Below, in pieces: positions 43,296 through 53,278 of a stretch of DNA of 64,000 nt. The notes beneath the pieces were generated by a model. That model did no database searches and was not told the DNA's origin. It was given only the letters and a program-made list of their open reading frames with translations. Numbering within the stretch: position 1 is the first letter of the stretch; each line of letters starts with the position of its first letter. Source of the stretch: Halobacteriovorax sp. JY17 (GTDB lineage Bacteria; Bdellovibrionota; Bacteriovoracia; Bacteriovoracales; Bacteriovoracaceae); the NCBI RefSeq assembly GCF_002753895.1, contig NZ_NJER01000001.1, positions 992,001 through 1,056,000 on the forward strand, written 5' to 3'. A program made the translations under genes and the position numbers.

Positions 43296-46049
43296 ATGAG
43301 TCTCTACACAGATTATTTGAAAGAAATTGAACAAAGAAAAACAGAGGGTCTTCACCCACTACCAATTGACGGAGCAGAACTGACGGCAGAAATTATTTCT
43401 CAAATTAAGGACGCTGGACATGAGCACCGAGAGGGATCTTTAAATTTCTTTATCTATAATACTCTACCAGGAACAACTGCTGCTGCTGAAGTTAAAGCAA
43501 ACTTTCTAAAAGAAGTTATTCTTGGGCAATCTATCCTCGCAGAAATCACTCCGGCCTTCGCATTCGAACTCCTATCCCATATGAAAGGTGGTAAGTCTGT
43601 TGAAGTGCTCATTGATCTTGCTCTTGGAGACGATCAAGCAATTGCACAAGAAGCAGGAGAAGTACTTAAGACGCAAGTATTCCTATACCATGCCGATACA
43701 ACTAGATTAGAAAATGCTTTCAAGTCAGGAAATGCTATCGCTAAAGATATTCTTGAAAGTTACGCAAAAGCTGAATTCTTCACAAAACTTCCAGAAGTTG
43801 AAGAAGAGATAAAGCTAGTTACATATGTTGCAGGAACAGGAGATATTTCAACAGACCTTCTCTCTCCAGGTAACCAAGCTCACTCTCGTTCAGACCGTGA
43901 ACTTCATGGAAAGTGTCTAATCACTCCAGAAGCACAACAGGAAATTGAAGAACTTAAAAAAGCTCATCCAGATAAGAGAGTAATGCTAATTGCAGAAAAA
44001 GGAACAATGGGTGTTGGCTCTTCTAGAATGTCTGGGGTTAATAACGTTGCTCTATGGACTGGAAAGCAAGCTTCTCCCTATGTCCCATTCATCAATATTG
44101 CCCCTGTAGTTGCAGGAACAAATGGGATTGCACCTATCTTCCTAACAACTGTTGATGTGACAGGAGGTATTGGAATTGATCTTAAAAACTGGAAGAAGAA
44201 ACTAGACGCTTCTGGTAACACAATTCTTGATAAAAATGGTGACCCTGAACTTGAAGAAGTATACTCAGTTGCCACCGGAACTATTCTTACAATTAATACT
44301 AAGAAGAAGAAGTTATACAATGGTGATAAAGAACTCATCGATATATCAGCTTCTTTAACACCACAAAAACTTGAGTTCATGAAAGCTGGTGGATCATACG
44401 CTGTTGTATTTGGAAAAAAACTCCAAACACTTGCTTGTGAAGTCTTAGGACAAGAAGTTAAATCAGCGTACGCACCTTCTAAAGAGATCTCCCATGAAGG
44501 ACAAGGTCTAACAGCTGTAGAGAAAATTTTTAATAAGAACCTATTAGGAGGCTCAGGGAAAACTCTACATGCAGGATCAAATGTGAGAGTTCAGGTTAAT
44601 ATTGTTGGTTCACAAGACACTACGGGGCTAATGACTTCTCAGGAACTAGAGTCTATGGCCGCAACAATCATTGCACCAACCCTAGATGCTGGTTACCAAT
44701 CAGGATGTCACACGGCTTCTGTATGGGATGCAAAAGCACAAGCAAATATTCCAAGACTGATGAACTTCATGAATAAGTTTGGTCTAATCACAGCAAGAGA
44801 TCCTCAGAAAAAGTACCCGGCAATGACAGACGTTATTCACAAAGTACTTAATGATATAACAGTTGATGATTGGGATATCACAATTGGCGGTGACTCACAT
44901 ACAAGAATGTCAAAAGGTGTTGCCTTCGGTGCTGACTCAGGAACAGTTGCTCTCGCACTTGCAACTGGAGAGGCGACGATGCCAATTCCACAATCAGTAA
45001 AAGTATCTTTCAAAGGTGTTCTTAAAGATCATATGGACTTCCGTGATGTTGTTCACGCGACACAAGCGCAAATGTTAAAACAATTTGGAGATAATATTTT
45101 CCAAGGGAAAATTATCGAAGTTCACTTAGGAACACTTCTAGCTGACCAAGCATTTGTGTTTACAGACTGGACTGCGGAAATGAAGGCCAAGGCATCAATC
45201 TGTATTTCTGAAAATGCGACACTGATCGAATCTCTTGAGATTTCAAAATCAAGAATCCAGACGATGATCGAAAAAGGAATGGATAACGATCTAAAAGTTC
45301 TCCAAGGTCTAGTTGATAAAGCAAATAAGAGAATTGAAGAAATTAAATCTGGTTCGAACCCAGCCCTTACTCCAGATGCAACAGCAAAATACTCTGCCGA
45401 ATTCACTGTTGATCTAGATCAAATTGTTGAACCAATGATTGCTGATCCAGATGTAAATAATGAGGACGTATCTAAGAGATATACACACGATACAATTAGA
45501 CCAATTTCATTTTATAAAGGTGAAAGAAAGGTTGATCTAGGCTTTATCGGATCGTGCATGGTTCATAAAGGAGATCTTCAAATTCTGGCAAAAATGCTTA
45601 AGAATATTGAAGAGCAAAATGGTAAAGTTGAGTTTAAAGCACCACTCGTCGTTGCTCCACCAACTTACAATATCATTGATGAATTAAAGGCAGAAGGAGA
45701 CTGGCAAACACTAACTAAGTATGCTGGATTTGAATTTGATGACACTAATCCAAAAGCTGAAGCTCGTCTTAAATATGACAATACATTGTACCTAGAAAGA
45801 CCTGGTTGTAACCTTTGCATGGGTAACCAAGAGAAGGCAGAAAAAGGTGATACAGTTATGGCAACATCGACTCGTTTATTTCAAGGAAGAGTTGTTGAAG
45901 ATAGTGATGAAAAGAAAGGTGAATCACTTCTAGCATCAACTCCTGTGGTTGTTCTATCTACAATTCTTGGAAGAACACCAAATATGGATGAGTATAAAGC
46001 CGCTGTTAAAGGAATCAACTTAACAAGCTATGCGCCTCCAATAAAGTAA
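43296..46049 (+). CDS. acnB: Bifunctional aconitate hydratase B
   Basis: 917 residues from ATG 43296 (AGGA about 7 bases upstream); an ATG at 43215 would add 27 residues with no SD. AcnB architecture: an N-terminal HEAT-like region, a swivel domain placed ahead of the catalytic domains, then the catalytic domains. The [4Fe-4S] ligands are the Cys in FIGSCMVH and the two in RPGCNLCMGN. QDTTGLMTSQEL and TIGGDSHTRM are also typical. It interconverts citrate and isocitrate in the TCA cycle. It is somewhat longer than E. coli AcnB (865), partly through an insert near residues 295-350. Monocistronic by layout. Confidence 0.95.
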   Translation: MSLYTDYLKEIEQRKTEGLHPLPIDGAELTAEIISQIKDAGHEHREGSLNFFIYNTLPGTTAAAEVKANFLKEVILGQSILAEITPAFAFELLSHMKGGKSVEVLIDLALGDDQAIAQEAGEVLKTQVFLYHADTTRLENAFKSGNAIAKDILESYAKAEFFTKLPEVEEEIKLVTYVAGTGDISTDLLSPGNQAHSRSDRELHGKCLITPEAQQEIEELKKAHPDKRVMLIAEKGTMGVGSSRMSGVNNVALWTGKQASPYVPFINIAPVVAGTNGIAPIFLTTVDVTGGIGIDLKNWKKKLDASGNTILDKNGDPELEEVYSVATGTILTINTKKKKLYNGDKELIDISASLTPQKLEFMKAGGSYAVVFGKKLQTLACEVLGQEVKSAYAPSKEISHEGQGLTAVEKIFNKNLLGGSGKTLHAGSNVRVQVNIVGSQDTTGLMTSQELESMAATIIAPTLDAGYQSGCHTASVWDAKAQANIPRLMNFMNKFGLITARDPQKKYPAMTDVIHKVLNDITVDDWDITIGGDSHTRMSKGVAFGADSGTVALALATGEATMPIPQSVKVSFKGVLKDHMDFRDVVHATQAQMLKQFGDNIFQGKIIEVHLGTLLADQAFVFTDWTAEMKAKASICISENATLIESLEISKSRIQTMIEKGMDNDLKVLQGLVDKANKRIEEIKSGSNPALTPDATAKYSAEFTVDLDQIVEPMIADPDVNNEDVSKRYTHDTIRPISFYKGERKVDLGFIGSCMVHKGDLQILAKMLKNIEEQNGKVEFKAPLVVAPPTYNIIDELKAEGDWQTLTKYAGFEFDDTNPKAEARLKYDNTLYLERPGCNLCMGNQEKAEKGDTVMATSTRLFQGRVVEDSDEKKGESLLASTPVVVLSTILGRTPNMDEYKAAVKGINLTSYAPPIK

Positions 46050-46058
46050 TTACCTAAT

Positions 46059-46097
46059 TTATGACCTCTGCATTTTCTCTAAATGTAGAGGTCATAA
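46059..46097. terminator. Long hairpin after acnB
   Basis: A 17-bp stem, TTATGACCTCTGCATTT against its complement with a single G-T wobble, and a 5-base loop, 9 bases after the acnB stop. There is no T tract, so it probably protects the 3' end or stops RNase decay. The rest of the 307-base gap to 46356 holds no supported gene. Confidence 0.6.
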
Positions 46098-46356
46098 TAT
46101 TGAAATCTTTCTCAAATCATTCATCAAAATATATTGACCAAAGTCGCTCACTAAAAATGCATAGCACCATAATCATGGGTCTCTTATTCCCATCTCTACT
46201 AGTTTTCAACTATATAAGTAATTAATCTTAAATATGTACTCGTTTTAAAGCTTATTCTGAAAACTTTTGTTTACCCGTTTCAAATTGCTAGAGTATCCCC
46301 GCCGTGATAGTAAGGATGAATAAAAATAATAGGTTAATTATACTAGAAGGTTAAAG

Positions 46357-48003
46357 ATGTCTTTTGATTTTCAAAAGAAACTAGAGAAAACTGAACGCTT
46401 CCTCGGTGGCTTAAAATTCGCAGTTATTGTTATCACCCTCTTCTCAATATTCATGATTGTTGGAACCTTCTTTGAAAGTTACTACGGCACTGATTTCGTC
46501 AATAGAACAATCTATAAGCGCTTTCCTTTTATGGCCGTTCAACTTGGTATTTTTGTCAGTGTCTTCTTTGCCATGCTTTTAAGGCTTCCTCCAAAGAAGC
46601 GTCTCTATGGATTCTACGGTATTCACACAGGTCTTATTATGATCGGTTGTGGTTCATTTATCACTTGGTTCTCAGGTGTTGATGGAACACTTTCTCTCGA
46701 TCCAAATACGCCCGCAAGAAAAGTAATCCTCACTGAAGATATCCTGAGAATTATTTATCACGACGATGGAAAGACAGTTACCAGAAAACTTCCCTACGTC
46801 GCTCTAAAAACTAATATAGACGACAAGTATGAGAATATTACTCTGGAAGACTTCTATCCATTTGCAGACAAAGAACTTTACTGGAGAAGTGGAAATAATC
46901 CGTATTCTTTAAATGCGAGTATTCATTCTTCAACTTATATACTGTCAAATCCTAATGTAACTCAAGAGTTCACTCTCTCTCTTCACCCAGAGGCAGTTGA
47001 GTTTGAAGCGTCAACGAGACTTGGATTATTAAATGTCACTTATCTCCCAAAGAATTTATCTAATTGCTTTGGTGAAAATAATAAGAGTGGCTACATTGTA
47101 TGGAATAGCAAAGAGAGCACTTGTTTTACTCCTGAAGCGGAGAAAATTGATATTCGAAAGACTAGCGAAGGAAATAAGTTCTTTGTAGTTAAAGAACAGG
47201 GAAAGATTTATTCTTTCTTCCCTGACTTTAATCCATGGCCTGTAGATGAGAATTTAGAAGTCATTAAAGATTCTCACCTTCGTGTCTTTAGTAAGAAATT
47301 ATTTGAAGAAAAGCCAAACCTCTTTCTCTTTGGAAGAAGTGCCTCTTTCTTTGAAGATGGTAAGTGGACGATTCATAATCTTGAAAAGAAGTCAGATATT
47401 GTTGAGCTTCCTTGGATGGGACTAGAGCTTATTCTAAAGAAGCACGATGCTACAAAATTTCCAACTTTTAGGCCTGTGGCCACTATGCCAATTCAATCCA
47501 ATGGAACTTTAATTAAGGGACAAACAAAGGCCTTAAAAATAAATGTTCTAGGAAAAGAGTATTGGGTCTTAGATGATCGCCCAGTCACTCTTAGAGTAAA
47601 TGGAAAGAAGGTGTCCTTTGTTCTAGATAAAGAAATCCTTACTCTTCCATTTGAATTTGTTCTAACAAACTTCAAAATGGACAAAGACCCAGGAACAAAT
47701 AAGCCTGCCAGTTATGAATCATTTGTGAAGTTATTCGCTGATAGTGGTCCAAGTGATCATCATATCTTTATGAATAATCCTCTAAAACATGCTGGGTTCA
47801 CTTTTTATCAGGCAAGTTATCATCAAGACCCTGAGACGGGTGCTTATAGCTCAACATTGAGTGTAAACGTCGATCAAGGTCGACCTCTTAAATACCTTGG
47901 TTCCCTTCTCTTAGTTTTTGGGGCCATCGCTCACTACCTTCTAAATAAGAAGAAGGTAAAGAAATCTGATAGTGCAGATATTTTAAAACTAGAGAAAGAC
48001 TAG
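46357..48003 (+). CDS. resB: ResB/Ccs1-like cytochrome c maturation protein
   Basis: 548 residues. Three N-terminal membrane helices (LKFAVIVITLFSIFMIVGTFFES; a second near 65-85; a third near 95-115), a large periplasmic domain, and a last helix near 520. LGGLKFAVIVI and FYQASYHQDP near the end are ResB features. With CcsA it moves heme across the inner membrane and attaches it to CXXCH apocytochromes (System II). It sits 14 bases before ccsA. Confidence 0.9.
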   Translation: MSFDFQKKLEKTERFLGGLKFAVIVITLFSIFMIVGTFFESYYGTDFVNRTIYKRFPFMAVQLGIFVSVFFAMLLRLPPKKRLYGFYGIHTGLIMIGCGSFITWFSGVDGTLSLDPNTPARKVILTEDILRIIYHDDGKTVTRKLPYVALKTNIDDKYENITLEDFYPFADKELYWRSGNNPYSLNASIHSSTYILSNPNVTQEFTLSLHPEAVEFEASTRLGLLNVTYLPKNLSNCFGENNKSGYIVWNSKESTCFTPEAEKIDIRKTSEGNKFFVVKEQGKIYSFFPDFNPWPVDENLEVIKDSHLRVFSKKLFEEKPNLFLFGRSASFFEDGKWTIHNLEKKSDIVELPWMGLELILKKHDATKFPTFRPVATMPIQSNGTLIKGQTKALKINVLGKEYWVLDDRPVTLRVNGKKVSFVLDKEILTLPFEFVLTNFKMDKDPGTNKPASYESFVKLFADSGPSDHHIFMNNPLKHAGFTFYQASYHQDPETGAYSSTLSVNVDQGRPLKYLGSLLLVFGAIAHYLLNKKKVKKSDSADILKLEKD

Positions 48004-48017
48004 ACGGAGAATAAATA

Positions 48018-49562
48018 ATGAAGACAGTATTAAGTCTATTGCTACTACTTGTATCAATGAATTCATTTTCAATGGATTTACACTTTTGTGATCAATCTCT
48101 CGAGTCTCTACCGATAAGGCAGGACGGAAGAATAAAGCCTCTTAAAGTTCACGCAAGTGAGATGCTAAAGTATTTAACAGGGAAAACGAAGTACGAGAAA
48201 TTATCTTCTACTATAACTTTCTGTTTAGTTTCTTTAAAGGGTATGGGAATACCTACTGAAGTAGACCTTAAAACAAATATTGAGCACGTCGATTTAATTA
48301 AGACTCTTGAACTTAAAGATGGTGAGCACAGAGTAAGCTTCGATAAACTAGAAGAAGAAATGGCGATCATTAGAAGTGAGTGGCAAAAAGCTGACGAACA
48401 CGGAAGCTATAAGAAGTCTCTGGCGACCCTGCTCAATAAGATCAATCTCTATAAAGATATTAAGACTGCAAATAATTGGCTTGTTCCAATTGTTAACTCT
48501 AAAGATGATGTTGTCTGGGTCCCTGTTGGCGCATACCTTACAGAAGATAAAGTCGTCGCCGCAAGAGCAAGTAGTGAGAGACCATTTTTAAAAGTTCTAA
48601 AAGACTCTGAAGAGCAATATGAAAAGATTGTAGATAGAGACTTCTTAATTGAACTTACTTATGTGAATATGCAACTACCTGTCGTAGCACTGATTCTAAC
48701 TTTCTGCGGTCTTATAACAATAACTCTTTTTAGAAAATTTAAAATCGCTCTAGCGTTTGCAGTTCTAACTGTTATTGTACAAACGGCGATTCTCGCTTTT
48801 AGAGTTCATATTTCAGGAAGAGCACCAATTACAAATATGTATGAAACGGTCTTATTCTCTGGATATGGTTCACTCATCCTTGCTCTTATCATTGGGCATT
48901 TTAAGAAAGAGAAAATCTATGTCTTTGTAGGACTTGCCTACAATGTTTGTACACTACTTATGTTAAATTTTGCGGGAGGAATGCTTTCAAGCTCTATCTC
49001 CCCTCTCGTTCCCGTTCTTAGAGATAACTTCTGGCTCTCTACTCACGTGACGACGATTATTCTCTCCTATGGAGCCCTCGCCCTTAGTTGGGTTTTGGCC
49101 AACACAGTTCTCATTAGAAAGAGATTCTTCTTCATGAGTCCTGCTGACGAGAGATACTATAGTGATCTTATCTACACTTGCCTAAAATACGGAACAGTTA
49201 TGCTTGCGGCAGGAATTATTCTTGGTGGCGTTTGGGCCGATTACTCTTGGGGAAGATTCTGGGGATGGGACCCAAAAGAGACTTGGTCGCTCATTGTTCT
49301 TTGTCTCTACATGGCCATTCTTCATGGGAAGTATACAAACTGGATACCAAATCATAGATTTTTCCTACTCGTTGCCGCGGCATTTATGAGTGTGATGATG
49401 GCATGGTTTGGAGTCAATTATATTCTGGCCACAGGACTTCACTCTTATGGATTTAGTGAAGGTGGAGCGATCTTCCTAGGATCATTCTTTGCTATTCAAA
49501 CATTACTGCTGATTTTAACATACTCAAACTTTGGTCCAAAGGATAACGGAACTCATGCTTAA
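48018..49562 (+). CDS. ccsA: CcsA/ResC heme-handling protein with extra N-terminal periplasmic domain
   Basis: 514 residues. A signal peptide (about 1-19) is followed by a periplasmic region of some 200 residues that begins RQDGRIKPLKVHASEML, a domain seen in CcsA proteins of Bdellovibrio and some other groups. The C-terminal membrane domain has ISGRAPITNMYETV and the heme-binding WWD stretch WGRFWGWDPKETW. It receives heme with ResB. The start has GGAG about 8 bases upstream. The stop overlaps the ABC-F gene by 8 bases. Confidence 0.92.
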   Translation: MKTVLSLLLLLVSMNSFSMDLHFCDQSLESLPIRQDGRIKPLKVHASEMLKYLTGKTKYEKLSSTITFCLVSLKGMGIPTEVDLKTNIEHVDLIKTLELKDGEHRVSFDKLEEEMAIIRSEWQKADEHGSYKKSLATLLNKINLYKDIKTANNWLVPIVNSKDDVVWVPVGAYLTEDKVVAARASSERPFLKVLKDSEEQYEKIVDRDFLIELTYVNMQLPVVALILTFCGLITITLFRKFKIALAFAVLTVIVQTAILAFRVHISGRAPITNMYETVLFSGYGSLILALIIGHFKKEKIYVFVGLAYNVCTLLMLNFAGGMLSSSISPLVPVLRDNFWLSTHVTTIILSYGALALSWVLANTVLIRKRFFFMSPADERYYSDLIYTCLKYGTVMLAAGIILGGVWADYSWGRFWGWDPKETWSLIVLCLYMAILHGKYTNWIPNHRFFLLVAAAFMSVMMAWFGVNYILATGLHSYGFSEGGAIFLGSFFAIQTLLLILTYSNFGPKDNGTHA

Positions 49563-51180
49563 TATTGCAAACGTCTCAAAGAACCAAGGTGGAGAACCTT
49601 TATACACAAAGGTAAACTTTCAGATTAATCCTGGAGAGAAAGTTGGATTAGTAGGACCAAATGGTGCTGGAAAGTCTACTCTCTTTAGAATGATCATCGG
49701 CGAAGATAGACCTGATGAGGGGCAAATTTCTGTTCCTGAAAGACTTAGAATTTCTTATTTCTCACAAAATGTTGGAGAGATGAAGGGCCGAACAGCTCTA
49801 GAAGAAGTTGTCGAAGGTGATGAGAAAATTTCTGAGATGAAAGTAAAGCTCAGAGAATTTGAAGAAAAACTCTGCGATCCTGATCTAGATCCAGATGAGA
49901 TGAATAAGATCTTAGATCGAATGGGAGAAGTCCAAACTAACTTTGAAAAAGTTGGTGGCTACGACCTAGAAACGAGAGCAGAAGAAATTCTCTCAGGACT
50001 TGGAATTCACGCTGAAGACCATCACAAGAATGTGGGAGACTTCAGTGGTGGGTGGAAGATGAGAATCGCTCTGGCCAAAGTTCTAGTAACAAACCCAGAC
50101 CTTATTATTATGGATGAGCCTACCAACTACCTAGATATGGAAACTATTCTTTGGCTAGAAGAGTGGCTTAGAAATTATAAAGGCTCAGTGTTCATGACGA
50201 CGCACGATAGGGACTTTATGAATAATGTCGTTAAGAAAATTGTCGAAATCAATCATAAGAGAGTAACTACCTATAGTGGCGACTACGACTTCTACGTAAG
50301 AGAGAGCAAGATCAGGCTCGATCAATTAAAGTCAGAGCATAAGAGACAGCAGGACATGCTTGCAAAAGAAGAAGACTTCATTGCAAAGTTTAAGGCCCGT
50401 GCTTCCCATGCCGCCCAAGTTCAATCTCGTGTTAAGAAGATTGAAAAAATTGAAAGAATTGAACTTCCACCTGAAGAAGAAAGCATTAGCTTTGATTTCC
50501 CTAAACCTCCAAGGGGAAGTGATGATGTGGTTGTCATTAAAGATCTTGCAAAGTCTTGGAAGAATTCAAGCGGAGAAGATTTAAGTGTATTTAGTGGATT
50601 GACTTCAACAATTACGAGACTCCAAAAAATTGCAGTTGTTGGTGTGAATGGTGCAGGAAAATCAACTCTCCTAAAGTGTATTTGCGGACAAACGGAGCCA
50701 ACAAGTGGAGAGGTCAGACTAGGTCCAAGTGTTAATCTTGGTTACTTTAGTCAATTCTCTCTTGATGTTTTAAAAGCAGAGAATAGTGTCTTAGATGAAC
50801 TCCAATCTAATCTCCAGGGAGCAAGTGATGGCTACCTAAGAAATCTCTTAGCGGCCTTCCTCTTTAGAGGAGACGATGTTCATAAGAAAATTAAGCATCT
50901 CTCAGGTGGAGAAAAAAGTCGTTTAGTTCTCGCTGTTATTTTTTCTACGAATAATAACCTACTCGTTCTCGATGAGCCTACTAACCACTTGGATATAGCT
51001 TCTAGAGAAGTGTTAATGACTGCCCTAAAAAAATATGAAGGAACTGTCATTTTCGTATCCCATGATAGACACTTTCTACATGAGCTTACTGACCAAGTTC
51101 TAGAAGTTGATAAAGGCGGAGTTAGACTCTACCCTGGAAATTATAAGTACTACTTAGATAAGAAGGCATCTCTCTCTTAA
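49555..51180 (+). CDS. ABC-F family ATPase (ribosome-associated)
   Basis: 541 residues from ATG 49555. Two ATPase domains: Walker A GPNGAGKSTL and GVNGAGKSTL, signatures DFSGGWKMRIALAK and LSGGEKSRLVLA, Walker B IIMDEPTNYLD and LVLDEPTNHLD. The interdomain linker (about 235-320) has the charged helical form of ABC-F proteins that reach into the ribosome. No membrane segments. It is probably a translation factor; resistance or EttA-type roles cannot be separated. It overlaps the ccsA stop by 8 bases and ends 4 bases into the convergent AKR gene. Confidence 0.92.
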   Translation: MLNIANVSKNQGGEPLYTKVNFQINPGEKVGLVGPNGAGKSTLFRMIIGEDRPDEGQISVPERLRISYFSQNVGEMKGRTALEEVVEGDEKISEMKVKLREFEEKLCDPDLDPDEMNKILDRMGEVQTNFEKVGGYDLETRAEEILSGLGIHAEDHHKNVGDFSGGWKMRIALAKVLVTNPDLIIMDEPTNYLDMETILWLEEWLRNYKGSVFMTTHDRDFMNNVVKKIVEINHKRVTTYSGDYDFYVRESKIRLDQLKSEHKRQQDMLAKEEDFIAKFKARASHAAQVQSRVKKIEKIERIELPPEEESISFDFPKPPRGSDDVVVIKDLAKSWKNSSGEDLSVFSGLTSTITRLQKIAVVGVNGAGKSTLLKCICGQTEPTSGEVRLGPSVNLGYFSQFSLDVLKAENSVLDELQSNLQGASDGYLRNLLAAFLFRGDDVHKKIKHLSGGEKSRLVLAVIFSTNNNLLVLDEPTNHLDIASREVLMTALKKYEGTVIFVSHDRHFLHELTDQVLEVDKGGVRLYPGNYKYYLDKKASLS

Positions 51181-52418
51181 AAGAGATGCTCCAATTGATC
51201 GACATAGAGAGTGTCTTTCATTCCGACTAGAACATAGTCTATTTCATAATTAAGATACTTCTCTATCAAACGTACTTGTAGAGGAGTATCCCCCGCTTCA
51301 ATTAGTCCCGCACTTATTGCTTGTTGCTCAAAATCTTTTGCTACTTCACTCATATTATGACGTGCATAGTTTAGAGAAACGTCATAGAGATCATAGAAAG
51401 GCGTACTATCTTTTGCAGAAAGATCTCCTCCCCAAACCTTGGCCACAAATGGAAAGAAGTGAGAAAAATAGACTTGGTCTACTCCATCAGGTGTTCTTGT
51501 ATTATTCCAAAGATCATTAAATTGCTTTATGAGCGGTAAGTTATAAATAGACTCTTCTGGCTCTTCTTCTTTGAATTTCTTTTCAAGAATCATCATAGCG
51601 TTTACAAAAACTTTCTGCGCCACTGACTCATCAACTAAAGGATGGGTTTTATCATAAGTCGCAAGACGAACAAGCCCTTCACCTTTAAAAGCATTAAGAG
51701 GTCTATTGACCATGACTGTGAGATCAAATCCCTTTGCCTTATTAAGTAAGCTCAATCCGTCGTACCACGATTCAAGAGCGTCTATTTCAATCATATTAAA
51801 AGGAAATTGAATGTGAGTGAAGTGATGAGTAGAGCTTACACTCTGAGCGCACTCCATAACCCTTTCAATATGAGTCACTTTCTTATCCTCAGGAGAGAGG
51901 ATAAAATTATTAGAGCTAATTCCATAAGAACTAATGAGTCCCTCACTAACCAGTGCTTCTAGCTCGAAGAAGGCCTTCTCAATTCTCTTATAATATTCTT
52001 CCTGAGTAGCTCCTTCCTCATAGAAGTAGTATTCAGGATTATGAAGTAGATAGACATCAATCTTCTCAACTTCTAATCTCGAAAGAGAGAGCTGAACCTG
52101 ATTTCTTATAAAGTCAGGGTGAATAGAGTGCCAAAGGTTATCACTGACCTTAACTAGATCATCCTTAGCCTGCCCTATACTATTGAGCTCATTCATCACA
52201 CTAATATTTTCACCTTGGATATATCCAACCTTAGAAACAAGAATTGGAGTTCTCTGCGCTTTCTTTAGTACTTGAGCAATAAGTTTCTCACTTTCACCAC
52301 CAGTATAATTTGAAGAAGTATCAATTAACGTACAGCCTTTATTAACCGCAGAAAGAAGAGCATCGTAGTGATCTGTAGAATGATTGCTTACTCTATAAGC
52401 TCCAAAGGCGACTGGCAT
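51177..52418 (-). CDS. Aldo/keto reductase
   Basis: 413 residues, longer than the usual 320. The catalytic tetrad can be seen: Asp and Tyr in DTSSNYT, Lys in ILVSKVGY and His in VYLLHNPEYY. It reduces carbonyl groups with NADPH. Substrate unknown. The extra length is a C-terminal helical region (about 260-400). Convergent with the ABC-F gene, overlapping by 4 bases. Confidence 0.82.
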   Translation of the reverse strand: MPVAFGAYRVSNHSTDHYDALLSAVNKGCTLIDTSSNYTGGESEKLIAQVLKKAQRTPILVSKVGYIQGENISVMNELNSIGQAKDDLVKVSDNLWHSIHPDFIRNQVQLSLSRLEVEKIDVYLLHNPEYYFYEEGATQEEYYKRIEKAFFELEALVSEGLISSYGISSNNFILSPEDKKVTHIERVMECAQSVSSTHHFTHIQFPFNMIEIDALESWYDGLSLLNKAKGFDLTVMVNRPLNAFKGEGLVRLATYDKTHPLVDESVAQKVFVNAMMILEKKFKEEEPEESIYNLPLIKQFNDLWNNTRTPDGVDQVYFSHFFPFVAKVWGGDLSAKDSTPFYDLYDVSLNYARHNMSEVAKDFEQQAISAGLIEAGDTPLQVRLIEKYLNYEIDYVLVGMKDTLYVDQLEHLF

Positions 52419-52488
52419 ATATTTCCTCCAATAAAATTATTTCACTAACTCTTTCGAAAATATCCGATACAATGGTATAGGAGTATTT

Positions 52489-53244
52489 ATGAAGATTTTT
52501 GTATTATTGATTTTAGCATCAATTAGCGCAACATTAAACGCTAAACCTTTCTGCATTTAACATAGAGGTGTCACAGAAAACTCTATTGAGAACTCACTAT
52601 CTTCTATTGAAAAGGCCATTGAGGTCCAAAGCGATGGTGTTGAATTTGATATTCACCACACAAGAGATGGAATTGCCATACTAATGCATGATGAAAATCT
52701 AGAAAGAGTATCAAAATCTAAAGAGGGAATGAATTGTCCTCTTCAAACAGAAGTGAAATATCTTACTTTCTCAGAAATCAAAGCGAACTGCGAATTACAA
52801 AATGGTGAAGAAATCCCTACCCTTGAAGAAGTTTTAAGAATTCTCGAAACAGAAGAGCTCTTCACTTTCTTAGAAGTCAAAGATATTCCAAATGCAAGAA
52901 CAGTTGCTCTTATTGAGAAGTATAATAATCAAAAGCCAGAACTGCTTAGAGTTATCTCTTTTGAGTCTAAGGCATTAAAGGTTTTTAAAAAGAAGAGAAA
53001 GAATTCAGATTTTTGGAATGAAGTTGATCTAATGAGAGTCTATAAATTTCTTCCGATATCTTTTTCTGACTACGGTATTGATATCTACTACAAGACAAGA
53101 TTTATGGCCTGGTTACCAAGACTTTTTGGAAAAGAAATTGGAGTTTGGACAGTTGATTCAGACAAAGACCTAAGAAAGGTATTAAAGAGAAAGATTAAAT
53201 TTGTCACAACTAATAATGTAGAAAGATGTATGGAATTAAAATAA
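52489..53244 (+). pseudogene. Glycerophosphodiester phosphodiesterase gene with one in-frame TAA
   Basis: A 251-codon frame with an SD (AGGAG) before ATG 52489 and a signal peptide (about 1-18). TAA at 52558-52560 interrupts it directly before HRG, the first catalytic motif. After the stop the frame is open to 53244 and carries the rest of the GDPD domain: SDGVEFDIHHTRDG and MHDENLERV with the metal ligands. Only one base change (such as TCA to TAA, giving ISHRG) is needed to repair it. It may be a recent pseudogene, a sequencing error or a read-through gene. An internal start at 52684 would lose the catalytic His. Confidence 0.8.
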
Positions 53245-53270
53245 GCTAGGCACTTTCATACCTAGCTTAT
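53241..53270. terminator. Hairpin between convergent genes
   Basis: ATAAGCTAGG and CCTAGCTTAT form a perfect 10-bp stem with a 10-base loop. The stem includes part of the GDPD stop. The minus side has T-rich sequence after it, so it serves mainly the secreted-protein gene at 53279-54487. Confidence 0.7.
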
Positions 53271-53278
53271 CAATATAA

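Noticed and set aside
46157-46225. 22-codon hydrophobic frame between acnB and resB
   Set aside because: It has no SD, is very short and lies in AT-rich DNA where such frames arise by chance.
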